Below, one piece after another: positions 8,023 to 18,379 of a DNA stretch of 64,000 bases. The DNA comes from Piscinibacter sp. (GTDB taxonomy: Bacteria > Pseudomonadota > Gammaproteobacteria > Burkholderiales > Burkholderiaceae_C): NCBI GenBank assembly GCA_017983795.1, contig JAGOAS010000001.1, forward strand, positions 186,001-250,000. The letters are read 5' to 3'. Every line of letters starts with the position of its first letter. Position 1 is the stretch's first letter. The position numbers and the translations under genes are program-made. The notes below the pieces were generated by a model. It did no database searches. It was given only the letters and a program-made list of their open reading frames with translations, and was not told the origin of the DNA.

Positions 8023-9245
8023 TGAAGACGCGTGTGGCGATCCGCGGCGACCTGCTCGACTTCACGGCCGAGCCGGCCTGGGGCGAGACCGAGTCCAGCG
8101 CGGTGCGCTTCCGCCCCGATCACTGGCTGCTCATCGAAGACGGCCGCATCGTCGCGGTGCAGGCGCAGGCGCCGGGCGCCGACTGGCCGCGCGCGGACCA
8201 TGCCGGCCGGCTCGTCCTGCCCGGCTTCGTCGACACCCACGTGCACAGCCCGCAGCTCGACGTGATCGGCAGCTACGGCAGCGAGCTGCTCGACTGGCTC
8301 AACACCTACACCTTCCCGGCCGAGCGGCGTTATGCCGATGCGGCGGTGGCGCAGCAGGGCGCGGCGCTCTTCCTCGACGCGCTGCTGGCGCACGGCACCA
8401 CCGCTGCGGTGGTATTCCCGACGGTGCACAAGGTCTCGGCCGACGCGCTCTTCGCCGCGGCGGCCGAGCGCGGCATGCGCCTCATCGCCGGCAAGGTGCT
8501 GATGGACCGCCACGCGCCCGACGGCCTGCGCGACGACGTGGTGCAGGCAGAAGCCGATTGCCGCGAGCTGATCGCGCGCTGGCACGGCCGCGAGCGCCTC
8601 GCCTACGCGGTGACGGTGCGCTTCGCGCCCACCAGCACGCCCGCGCAGCTGGCCATGGCCGGCCGCCTGTGCGCCGAGGATGCGACGCTCTACATGCAGA
8701 CCCACGTCGCCGAGAACCGCGACGAGGTGCGCTGGGTGCGCGAGCTGTTCCCCGAGGCGCGCAGCTACCTCGACGTCTACGCCCGCGCCGGCCTGCTGCA
8801 TGGCCGCAGCGTGCTGGCCCACGGCATCTGGCTGGACGACACCGACCGCGCCGTGCTGCGCGCGGCCGGCGCGCAGATCGCGCACAGCCCCTCGTCCAAC
8901 CTCTTCCTCGGCAGCGGCCTGTTCGGCTGGCGCGAGGCGGAAGCCGCGGGCGCCGCGGTGACGCTGGCCAGCGACGTGGGCGGCGGCACCAGCCTCTCGA
9001 TGCTGCGCACCATGGCCGATGCCTACAAGGTGCAGGCCATGGCGCACCAGCGCCTGACCGCCTGGAAGGCGCTGCACGCCGCGACGCGCGGCGCGGCGCG
9101 CGCGCTCGCGCTGGAGCACGAGATCGGATCGCTGGAGGCCGGCCGCATCGCCGACCTCTGCGTGTGGGACTGGGCCGCCGGCCCGGTGGTCAGCGCCGCA
9201 TGGAGGTGGCGCGCGGCTTGCATGAGAAGGTGTTCGCATGGCTGA
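8019..9245 (+). CDS. guaD: Guanine deaminase, C-terminus frameshifted
   Basis: This amidohydrolase deaminates guanine to xanthine, which feeds XdhAB. Zinc-site motifs are present: FVDTHVHSPQLD, THVAEN, HGIWLDD, HSPSSNLFLGSG and ASDVGGGTSLSM. As read, it has 408 residues and ends in an odd tail, AAWRWRAACMRRCSHG. The expected family ending, LHEKVFAWLTLGDERCL, follows immediately in the -1 frame (9200-9310). One missing base near 9193-9199 would explain this and restore about 430 residues, the usual length. The catalytic residues all lie upstream of the break, so activity might survive. It overlaps the LysR gene by 4 bases. Confidence 0.88.
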   Translation: MMKTRVAIRGDLLDFTAEPAWGETESSAVRFRPDHWLLIEDGRIVAVQAQAPGADWPRADHAGRLVLPGFVDTHVHSPQLDVIGSYGSELLDWLNTYTFPAERRYADAAVAQQGAALFLDALLAHGTTAAVVFPTVHKVSADALFAAAAERGMRLIAGKVLMDRHAPDGLRDDVVQAEADCRELIARWHGRERLAYAVTVRFAPTSTPAQLAMAGRLCAEDATLYMQTHVAENRDEVRWVRELFPEARSYLDVYARAGLLHGRSVLAHGIWLDDTDRAVLRAAGAQIAHSPSSNLFLGSGLFGWREAEAAGAAVTLASDVGGGTSLSMLRTMADAYKVQAMAHQRLTAWKALHAATRGAARALALEHEIGSLEAGRIADLCVWDWAAGPVVSAAWRWRAACMRRCSHG

Positions 9246-9310
9246 CGCTCGGTGACGAGCGCTGCCTCGTGGCCGCCTACGTGAACGGCGTGCAAAGACA
9301 CCGCCGCTGA
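9200..9310 (+). pseudogene. guaD: Displaced C-terminal end of guanine deaminase
   Basis: Reading from the ATG at 9200, which is -1 relative to guaD, gives MEVARGLHEKVFAWLTLGDE and on to a stop at 9310. This looks like the conserved C-terminal end of guanine deaminases. It is 18 bases before the next gene, where a guaD stop would be expected. Either a true 1-base deletion or a sequencing error is possible; the sequence alone cannot tell. Confidence 0.7.
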
Positions 9311-9328
9311 ACGAGACAGGAGACAAGC

Positions 9329-10855
9329 ATGCTGCGACTCGAGCTGATCGACATCAGCAAGCAGTACCCGGCCGTGAAGGCCAACGACCGCGTCAACCTG
9401 CGCGTCAAGCCCGGCGAGATCCACGCCGTGCTGGGCGAGAACGGCGCGGGCAAGTCGACCATGATGAAGATGATCTACGGCGCCGTCCGCCCCGACGAGG
9501 GCGAGATCCGCTGGAACGGCCAGGCCGTGCAGATCGCTTCGCCCGCGCAGGCACGTGCGCTCGGCATCAGCATGGTCTACCAGCACTTCAGCCTGTTCGA
9601 CACGCTCACCGCGGCGGAGAACGTCTGGCTCGGGCTGGACAAGAGCCTGTCACTCGCCGAGGTCAGCGCGCGCATCGTCAAGGTGGCCAAGGAATACGGC
9701 CTGGCCGTCGAGCCGCAGCGCCCGGTGCACACGCTCTCGGTGGGCGAGCGCCAGCGCGTCGAGATCGTGCGCGCGCTGCTCACCGACCCCAAGCTGCTCA
9801 TCCTCGACGAGCCGACCTCGGTGCTCACGCCGCAGGCGGTCGAGAAGCTCTTCGTCACGCTGCGCCAGCTCGCCGACGAGGGCTGCTCCATCCTCTACAT
9901 CAGCCACAAGCTCGACGAGATCCGCTCGCTGTGCCACCACTGCACGGTGCTGCGCGGCGGCAAGGTCACCGGCGAGGTCGATCCGACGCAGGAGAGCAAT
10001 GCCAGCCTGTCGCGCCTGATGATCGGCGCCGAGCCGCCGCAGCTGCAGCACATCCAGGCGACGCTGGGCGCCACGGTGCTGGAGGTCAAGGGCCTGTCGG
10101 TGCCCAAGGCTGACCCCTTCGCCACCGCCTTGTCGGACATCGGCTTCGAGGTGCGTGCCGGCGAGATTCTCGGCATCGCCGGCGTCTCCGGCAACGGCCA
10201 GCAGGAGCTGATGGCGGCGCTCTCGGGTGAGGACCTGCGCGCGCCGGCCGGCTCGATCAAGCTCTTCGGCCAGGACATCGCCCACGATTCGCCGCGCCGG
10301 CGGCGCAAGGAGGGCCTGCACTTCGTGCCCGAGGAACGCCTCGGCCGCGGCGCGGTGCCGACGCTCTCGCTTGCCGCAAACACGCTGCTCACGCGCACCG
10401 GCACGGTCAACCGCAGCGGCTGGATCCGCAGCGCCGAGGTGACGGCGCTGGCCGAGAACCTGATCAAGCGCTTCAACGTCAAGGCCGGCGGGCCGGACGC
10501 GGCGGCCAAGAGCCTGTCGGGCGGCAACCTGCAGAAGTTCATCGTCGGCCGCGAGATCGACGCCGCGCCCAAGCTGCTGATCGTCTCGCAGCCGACCTGG
10601 GGCGTGGACGTGGGCGCGGCGGCGCAGATCCGCGGCGAGCTGCTGGCGCTGCGCGACAAGGGCTGCGCGCTGCTGGTGGTCAGCGAGGAGCTCGACGAGC
10701 TGTTCGAGATCTGCGACCGGCTGGTGGTGATCGCGCAGGGCCGCGTCTCGCCGAGCATCCCAACCGCCCAGGCGACGATCGAGATGATCGGCGAGTGGAT
10801 GAGCGGCCTGTGGAACCGGGCCGACGCGAAGGAGACCGATCATGCTGAAGCTTGA
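9329..10855 (+). CDS. Nucleoside/purine ABC transporter, double ATPase subunit
   Basis: This 508-residue protein has two fused ABC ATPase domains in the RbsA/YufO layout. The first has Walker A GENGAGKST, signature LSVGERQRVEIV and Walker B LLILDEPTSVL. The second, from about residue 255, has a degenerate Walker A (GVSGNGQQE, no GKT) and the signature LSGGNLQKF, as is normal in this family. It powers the importer made with the two following permeases and a BMP-type binding protein. Those components, with guanine deaminase and Xdh nearby, point to purine nucleosides or bases as substrates. It overlaps the next gene by 14 bases. AGGAGA precedes the ATG. Confidence 0.9.
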   Translation: MLRLELIDISKQYPAVKANDRVNLRVKPGEIHAVLGENGAGKSTMMKMIYGAVRPDEGEIRWNGQAVQIASPAQARALGISMVYQHFSLFDTLTAAENVWLGLDKSLSLAEVSARIVKVAKEYGLAVEPQRPVHTLSVGERQRVEIVRALLTDPKLLILDEPTSVLTPQAVEKLFVTLRQLADEGCSILYISHKLDEIRSLCHHCTVLRGGKVTGEVDPTQESNASLSRLMIGAEPPQLQHIQATLGATVLEVKGLSVPKADPFATALSDIGFEVRAGEILGIAGVSGNGQQELMAALSGEDLRAPAGSIKLFGQDIAHDSPRRRRKEGLHFVPEERLGRGAVPTLSLAANTLLTRTGTVNRSGWIRSAEVTALAENLIKRFNVKAGGPDAAAKSLSGGNLQKFIVGREIDAAPKLLIVSQPTWGVDVGAAAQIRGELLALRDKGCALLVVSEELDELFEICDRLVVIAQGRVSPSIPTAQATIEMIGEWMSGLWNRADAKETDHAEA

Positions 10856-11948
10856 GGCGCGCCCCGAGGCGTCGCGGTTCATGGCGATCGCCTCGCCGCT
10901 GCTGGCGCTGGCGATCACGGTGCTGATCGGCACGCTGCTCTTCCTCGCGCTGGGCAAGGATCCGCTGCGCGGCCTGCAGGTCTTCTTCGTCGAGCCGGTG
11001 AAGAGCGCCTATGCGCACTCCGAGCTGGCGATGAAGGCCACGCCGCTGCTGCTCATCGCGCTCGGCCTGGCGGTGTGCTTCCGCTCCAACGTGTGGAACA
11101 TCGGCGCCGAAGGCCAGTTCGTCATCGGCGCGATCTTCGCCGGCGGCACGGCCATGCAGGCCGGGCCCGAGACCGGGCGCTGGTTCGTGATCGTGGTGCT
11201 GCTGGCCGGCGTGGTGGGCGGCATGGTCTGGGCCGGCATCGTCGCGCTGCTGCGCGACCGCTTCAACGCCAGCGAGATCCTGGTCAGCCTGATGATGGTC
11301 TACATCGCCGACATGGTGCTGGGCTACCTGGTCTACGGGCCGTGGAAGGATCCGGCCGGCTACAACTTCCCGCAGACCATCACCTTCCTCAAGAGCACGC
11401 AGGTGCCGCGGCTGGTCGAGGGCTTCCGCGTCAACATCGGGCTGCCGATCGCGCTCGCCGCCGTGGCAGGCTTCTGGGTGCTGCTGTTCCGCACCTACGC
11501 CGGCTTCCAGCTGCAGGTGGGCGGGCTCGCGCCGGCAGCGGCGCGTTATGCCGGCTTCTCCTCGCGCAAGGCGCTGTGGATGGCGCTGCTGCTGTCGGGC
11601 GGCATGGCGGGCCTGGCGGGTGCCCTCGAGGTGGCCGGGCCGCTCGGTCAGCTCACGCCCTACGTGCCGGCCGGCTACGGCTTCGCGGCCATCATCGTCG
11701 CCTTCGTCGGGCGGCTGCATCCGGTGGGCGCGATCTTCGCGGCCATCCTGATGAGCATGTTCTACATCGGCGGCGAGCTGGCGCAGTCGCGCCTGGGCCT
11801 GCCCAAGTCGCTCACCGGCGTATTCCAGGGCCTGCTGCTGTTCACGCTGCTGGCTTGCGACACGCTGATCCACTACAGAGTGCGCTGGAAACCCGCGCAT
11901 ACGCCGGTGCACAAGCCGGCGGTCGTTGCCCAGACCAAGGAGGCTTGA
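10842..11948 (+). CDS. BMP-type ABC transporter permease 1
   Basis: A 368-residue inner-membrane permease of the BPD_transp_2 family (YufP/NupP type). About 8-10 hydrophobic segments are visible, beginning with LLALAITVLIGTLLFLAL, and the conserved FRSNVWNIGAEGQFVIGA and NASEILVSLMMVYIADM blocks. It starts inside the end of the ATPase gene. A second, shorter permease of the same superfamily follows; the pair forms the membrane channel. The C-terminal ~25 residues are polar and probably cytoplasmic. Confidence 0.9.
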   Translation: MLKLEARPEASRFMAIASPLLALAITVLIGTLLFLALGKDPLRGLQVFFVEPVKSAYAHSELAMKATPLLLIALGLAVCFRSNVWNIGAEGQFVIGAIFAGGTAMQAGPETGRWFVIVVLLAGVVGGMVWAGIVALLRDRFNASEILVSLMMVYIADMVLGYLVYGPWKDPAGYNFPQTITFLKSTQVPRLVEGFRVNIGLPIALAAVAGFWVLLFRTYAGFQLQVGGLAPAAARYAGFSSRKALWMALLLSGGMAGLAGALEVAGPLGQLTPYVPAGYGFAAIIVAFVGRLHPVGAIFAAILMSMFYIGGELAQSRLGLPKSLTGVFQGLLLFTLLACDTLIHYRVRWKPAHTPVHKPAVVAQTKEA

Positions 11949-11950
11949 CG

Positions 11951-12096
11951 TGACGCCCCTCTTCGCAATTCACACATCGGAGCGCAGCGCCGGCCGGGCG
12001 GGCCGGGCTGTGCGCGGCCCGATATCCGTGCTCGCCCAGACCGGCACACCCCGCCCTCGTCGCGCTCGATGGTCGCAACAAGGATGGAGCAACTGA
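11951..12096 (+). CDS. Possible 48-residue peptide bridging the two permease genes
   Basis: The 149-base gap between the two permease genes is an unbroken frame from GTG at 11951 (2 bases after the permease stop) to TGA at 12094-12096, one base before the next ATG. The product would be arginine- and alanine-rich without a recognisable domain. It could serve only to carry ribosomes across the gap. In DNA this GC-rich a 48-codon frame can occur by chance, so this is a weak call. Confidence 0.2.
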
Positions 12097-12097
12097 C

Positions 12098-13018
12098 ATG
12101 GAAGCCCTCGCACTCCTGCTCGCCGCCACCTTCAACGCCGGCACCGTGCTGGCCATCGCGGCGCTCGGCCTCTTGATCAACGAGCGTGCCGGCATCGTCA
12201 ACCTCGGCGCCGAGGGCATGATGCTGGTGGCGGCCATCGCCGGCTTCGCCACCGCCGTGCACACCGGCAACGACTGGCTGGGCTTCGGCGCCGGCGCCGT
12301 GGCCGGGGCGCTGCTCGCCGCGGCCTTCGGCGTGCTCGTCATCTGGCTCAACACCAACCAGTACGCCACCGGCCTGGCGCTGAGCCTGTTCGGCACCGGC
12401 TTCTCGGCCTTCGCCGGCATCAAGTACACGCAGGAGAAGCTCTCCGAGCGGCCGCACTTCGAGATCCCCGGCCTGGCGGACATTCCCTTCTTCGGCCCGG
12501 CGATGTTCAAGCAGCACCCGATGGTGTATTTCGCCGTGCTGCTGACGATCGCCATCGCCTGGTTCCTCTACCGCTCGCGCGCCGGCCTGGTGCTGCGCGC
12601 CATCGGCGAATCGCCCGAATCGGCGCACGCGCTGGGTTACCCGGTGCGCCGCATCCGCCTCGCCGCGGTGATGGTGGGCGGCGCGCTGTGCGGCGTGGCC
12701 GGCGCCTACATCTCGGTGATCTACACGCCGCTGTGGGTGGAGGGCATGATCGCCGGCAAGGGCTGGATCGCGCTGGCGCTCACCACCTTCGCCACCTGGC
12801 GACCGGCACGTGTCTTGCTCGGCGCCTACCTGTTCGGCGGCGTCACCATGCTGCAGTTCCACCTGCAGGGAGAAGGCGTGCAGATCGCGAGCCAGTTCCT
12901 CACCATGCTGCCCTACGTGGCGACCATCGTCGTGCTGGTGCTGATCTCGAGGAATGCGAACTTCATCAAGGTGAACATGCCGGCGTCGATCGGCAAACCC
13001 TTCTTCCCAGGCTCGTGA
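12098..13018 (+). CDS. BMP-type ABC transporter permease 2
   Basis: The second inner-membrane permease of the importer, 306 residues, matches the YufQ/NupQ class. Seen: NERAGIVNLGAEGMMLVAA near the N-terminus and VLRAIGESPESAHALGYPV in the loop that contacts the ATPase, with about eight hydrophobic segments. GGAG lies about 12 bases before the ATG. It pairs with the 368-residue permease, as in other nucleoside importers of this type, and is followed by the binding lipoprotein gene. Confidence 0.9.
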   Translation: MEALALLLAATFNAGTVLAIAALGLLINERAGIVNLGAEGMMLVAAIAGFATAVHTGNDWLGFGAGAVAGALLAAAFGVLVIWLNTNQYATGLALSLFGTGFSAFAGIKYTQEKLSERPHFEIPGLADIPFFGPAMFKQHPMVYFAVLLTIAIAWFLYRSRAGLVLRAIGESPESAHALGYPVRRIRLAAVMVGGALCGVAGAYISVIYTPLWVEGMIAGKGWIALALTTFATWRPARVLLGAYLFGGVTMLQFHLQGEGVQIASQFLTMLPYVATIVVLVLISRNANFIKVNMPASIGKPFFPGS

Positions 13019-13077
13019 GCAACCGCATAATTCCCCGCTTCAACGCTCTCTCTCGCACCTCTCAACCTGGAGACGAC

Positions 13078-16261
<3,184 letters not shown>

Positions 16262-16286
16262 TCTCATCGGCGACAATCACGCCTCG

Positions 16287-16314
16287 CGAAGCGGCAGTGC
16301 TCCCTGCCGCTTCG
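16287..16314 (+). terminator. Strong hairpin after the adenine deaminase gene
   Basis: CGAAGCGGCAG - TGCTCC - CTGCCGCTTCG is a perfect 11-bp stem with a 6-base loop, 26 bases after the deaminase stop, followed by TGCTTTCC. The T-tract is short but the stem is by far the best in this intergenic region. It probably ends the guaD-transporter-deaminase transcript and leaves the next BMP gene under separate or reduced expression. Confidence 0.7.
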
Positions 16315-16348
16315 TGCTTTCCGACACGGAGCCATGTAGAGGAACACC

Positions 16349-17437
16349 ATGTACAAAAACCTCGCCCGCGCGGCTGCGCTCGCCGCCGCGTTGCTGAGTC
16401 CCTTCCACACCCCCGCCCAGACGACGAACGCGCCGCTCAGGGTCGGCTTCGTCTACGTCAGCCCGGTAGGCGAGGCCGGCTGGAGCTACCAGCACGATCT
16501 CGGCCGCCGTGAGATGGAGCGTGCCCTCGGCGACAAGGTGAAGACCACCGTCGTCGAGGCCGTCGCCGAAGGCGCCGATTCCGAGCGCGTGATGCGCGAC
16601 CTCGCGCGCCAGGGCCACCAGCTCATCTTCGCCACCAGCTTCGGCTACCTCGAGCCGGCGCTGCGCGTGGCCGCCGAGTTCCCGCAAGTGAAATTCGAGC
16701 ATGCCGGCGGCTACAAGACCGCGCCCAACCTCGGTACCTACAACGCGCGCTACTACGAGGCGCGCTACCTGGCCGGCTGGCTGGCCGGCAAGACCAGCAA
16801 GAGCGGCATCGCCGGCTACGTGGCGGGCTTCCCGGTGCCCGAGGTGGTGCAGGGCATCAACGCCTTCGCCATCGGCATGCGCGAGGCCAACCCGAAGGCG
16901 CAGGTGCGCGTGCTGTGGCTCAACACCTGGTTCGACCCGGCTCGCGAGCGCGAGGCGGCGCAGGCGCTCATCAACCAGGGCGCCGACGTGCTGACCAACC
17001 ACAGTGGCTCGCCCGCCGTGCCGCAGGCGGCGCAGGCCGCCTTCAAGGACAAGGGCGTGCGCGTGATCGCCTACCAGAGCGACATGCGCGCGTTCGCGCC
17101 CGACGCGCAGCTCGCCGCCGTGACGCACCACTGGGGCGGCTACTACACGCGCGTGGCGCGCGCCGTGCTCGAAGGGCGCTGGAAGCCCGAGCCGGTGTGG
17201 GCCGGCATGAAGGACGGCCTGGTGCAGCTCAGCGCGCTCGATGCCTCGCTGCCCAAGGAGTTGCGCGCGCAGCTCGAAGCCAAGCGCCAGGCCATCGTCG
17301 GCGGCAGGCTGCAGCCCTTCGCCGGGCGGCTGCTCGACAACGCCGGCCACGAGCGCCAGGCCGGCGGTGTGATGGGCGACGCGGCGATCGCGAGCATGAA
17401 CTGGCTCGCCGCCGGCGTCGTCGGCACGCTGCCTTGA
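16349..17437 (+). CDS. Second BMP-family substrate-binding protein
   Basis: The 362-residue periplasmic protein has a signal peptide (MYKNLARAAALAAALL, cleavage likely after TPAQ) and, unlike the lipoprotein upstream, no lipobox cysteine. The BMP fold is clear: VGFVYVSPVGEAGWSYQHD, FATSFGYLEPAL, AGYVAGFPVPEVVQGINAF and AYQSDMRAFAPDAQL. It has no ATPase or permease genes of its own here, so it probably feeds the importer encoded upstream, perhaps with a different purine specificity. A terminator-like hairpin separates it from the deaminase gene; AGAGGAA lies before the ATG. Confidence 0.9.
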   Translation: MYKNLARAAALAAALLSPFHTPAQTTNAPLRVGFVYVSPVGEAGWSYQHDLGRREMERALGDKVKTTVVEAVAEGADSERVMRDLARQGHQLIFATSFGYLEPALRVAAEFPQVKFEHAGGYKTAPNLGTYNARYYEARYLAGWLAGKTSKSGIAGYVAGFPVPEVVQGINAFAIGMREANPKAQVRVLWLNTWFDPAREREAAQALINQGADVLTNHSGSPAVPQAAQAAFKDKGVRVIAYQSDMRAFAPDAQLAAVTHHWGGYYTRVARAVLEGRWKPEPVWAGMKDGLVQLSALDASLPKELRAQLEAKRQAIVGGRLQPFAGRLLDNAGHERQAGGVMGDAAIASMNWLAAGVVGTLP

Positions 17438-17447
17438 TCGGGCGTGA

Positions 17448-18284
17448 TCAGCCCAGCAGCCGCTGCGCGTTCGGCCCGAAGGCGTAGGCGTCCATGCCCA
17501 GGCAGCCGTAGGTGATGCTCTCGTGCAGGCGCAGCGGCGCCGCCTCGCGCCCGCCGGCGCCGGCCGCCACGTACCAGGGCAGCAGGTGCTCGTCGGTGGG
17601 GTGCATGTCCAGCGCGTGCGGCGCGCGCTCGCGGTAGGCGAATAGCGCCTCCCAGTCGCGCGCCGCGCTGCGCTCGGCCATCCAGTGGCGGAAGGCCGCG
17701 CTCTCGGGAATCTCCTTCGCATCCACCGGCCCGCGCATGCCGCTCGAGAAGACGCGGCGCAGGTTGTGTGTGATGCTGCCGCTGGCGAGCACCAGCACGC
17801 CTTCGTCGGCCAGCGGCGCGAGTGCAACGCCGAGCGCAAACTGCTGCGCCGGCGTCTGCGTGGGCACGAAGGCGAGCGGCAGCACGGGCACGTCGGCGTC
17901 GGGGTAGAGGTAGCGCAGCGGCGTCCAGTTGCCGTGGTCCAGCCCGCCTTCGGGGCTCAGGTGCACGGGCAGGCCGGCCTCGTGCATCAGCGCCACCACA
18001 CGAGCGGCCAGCGCAGGCGCGCCCGGCGCGTCGTAGCGCAGTTCGTAGAGCTTCGGGTCGAAGCCGCCGAAGTCGTACACCGCCTCGTGGCGCGCGGCGG
18101 CGAGCAGCACCGGGGCACGCGCCGCGGTGTGGGCCGACACGGCGAGGATGGCCTTGGGACGGCCGAAGGCGGCGGCTATGCGCGGCCCCAGCGCCTGCAT
18201 GAAGGCGCCGGCGGCACCCGGCTCCAGCGCTGTCATCGGCGAGCCGTGGGAGACGAAGAGGGCAGGCATGCGATTCGAGTCCAT
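17448..18284 (-). CDS. DODA-type extradiol ring-cleavage dioxygenase
   Basis: A 278-residue member of the LigB/4,5-DOPA extradiol dioxygenase family, non-haem metal enzymes that open catechol-type rings. Metal-site motifs seen: FVSHGSPM near the N-terminus, SAHTAAR, LDHGNWTPLRYLYPDADVPV and SGSITHNL. DEHLLPWYVAAGA and the C-terminal half match the family. ATG at 18284 and ATG at 18269 (MPALFVSHGSP) are both plausible; the family usually begins close to the second. The gene converges on the BMP gene (10 bases apart) and diverges from the permease gene. The natural substrate cannot be read from the context. Confidence 0.88.
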   Translation of the reverse strand: MDSNRMPALFVSHGSPMTALEPGAAGAFMQALGPRIAAAFGRPKAILAVSAHTAARAPVLLAAARHEAVYDFGGFDPKLYELRYDAPGAPALAARVVALMHEAGLPVHLSPEGGLDHGNWTPLRYLYPDADVPVLPLAFVPTQTPAQQFALGVALAPLADEGVLVLASGSITHNLRRVFSSGMRGPVDAKEIPESAAFRHWMAERSAARDWEALFAYRERAPHALDMHPTDEHLLPWYVAAGAGGREAAPLRLHESITYGCLGMDAYAFGPNAQRLLG

Positions 18285-18379
18285 GAGGAGATTGGACGCC
18301 GGCGGCGCGCCCGCGAGGCTCAGGTGGTTTGAACGCGGCATTCAGCGCCGCTGCGCCGGGCGTGGCACAGTCGGCCCCC

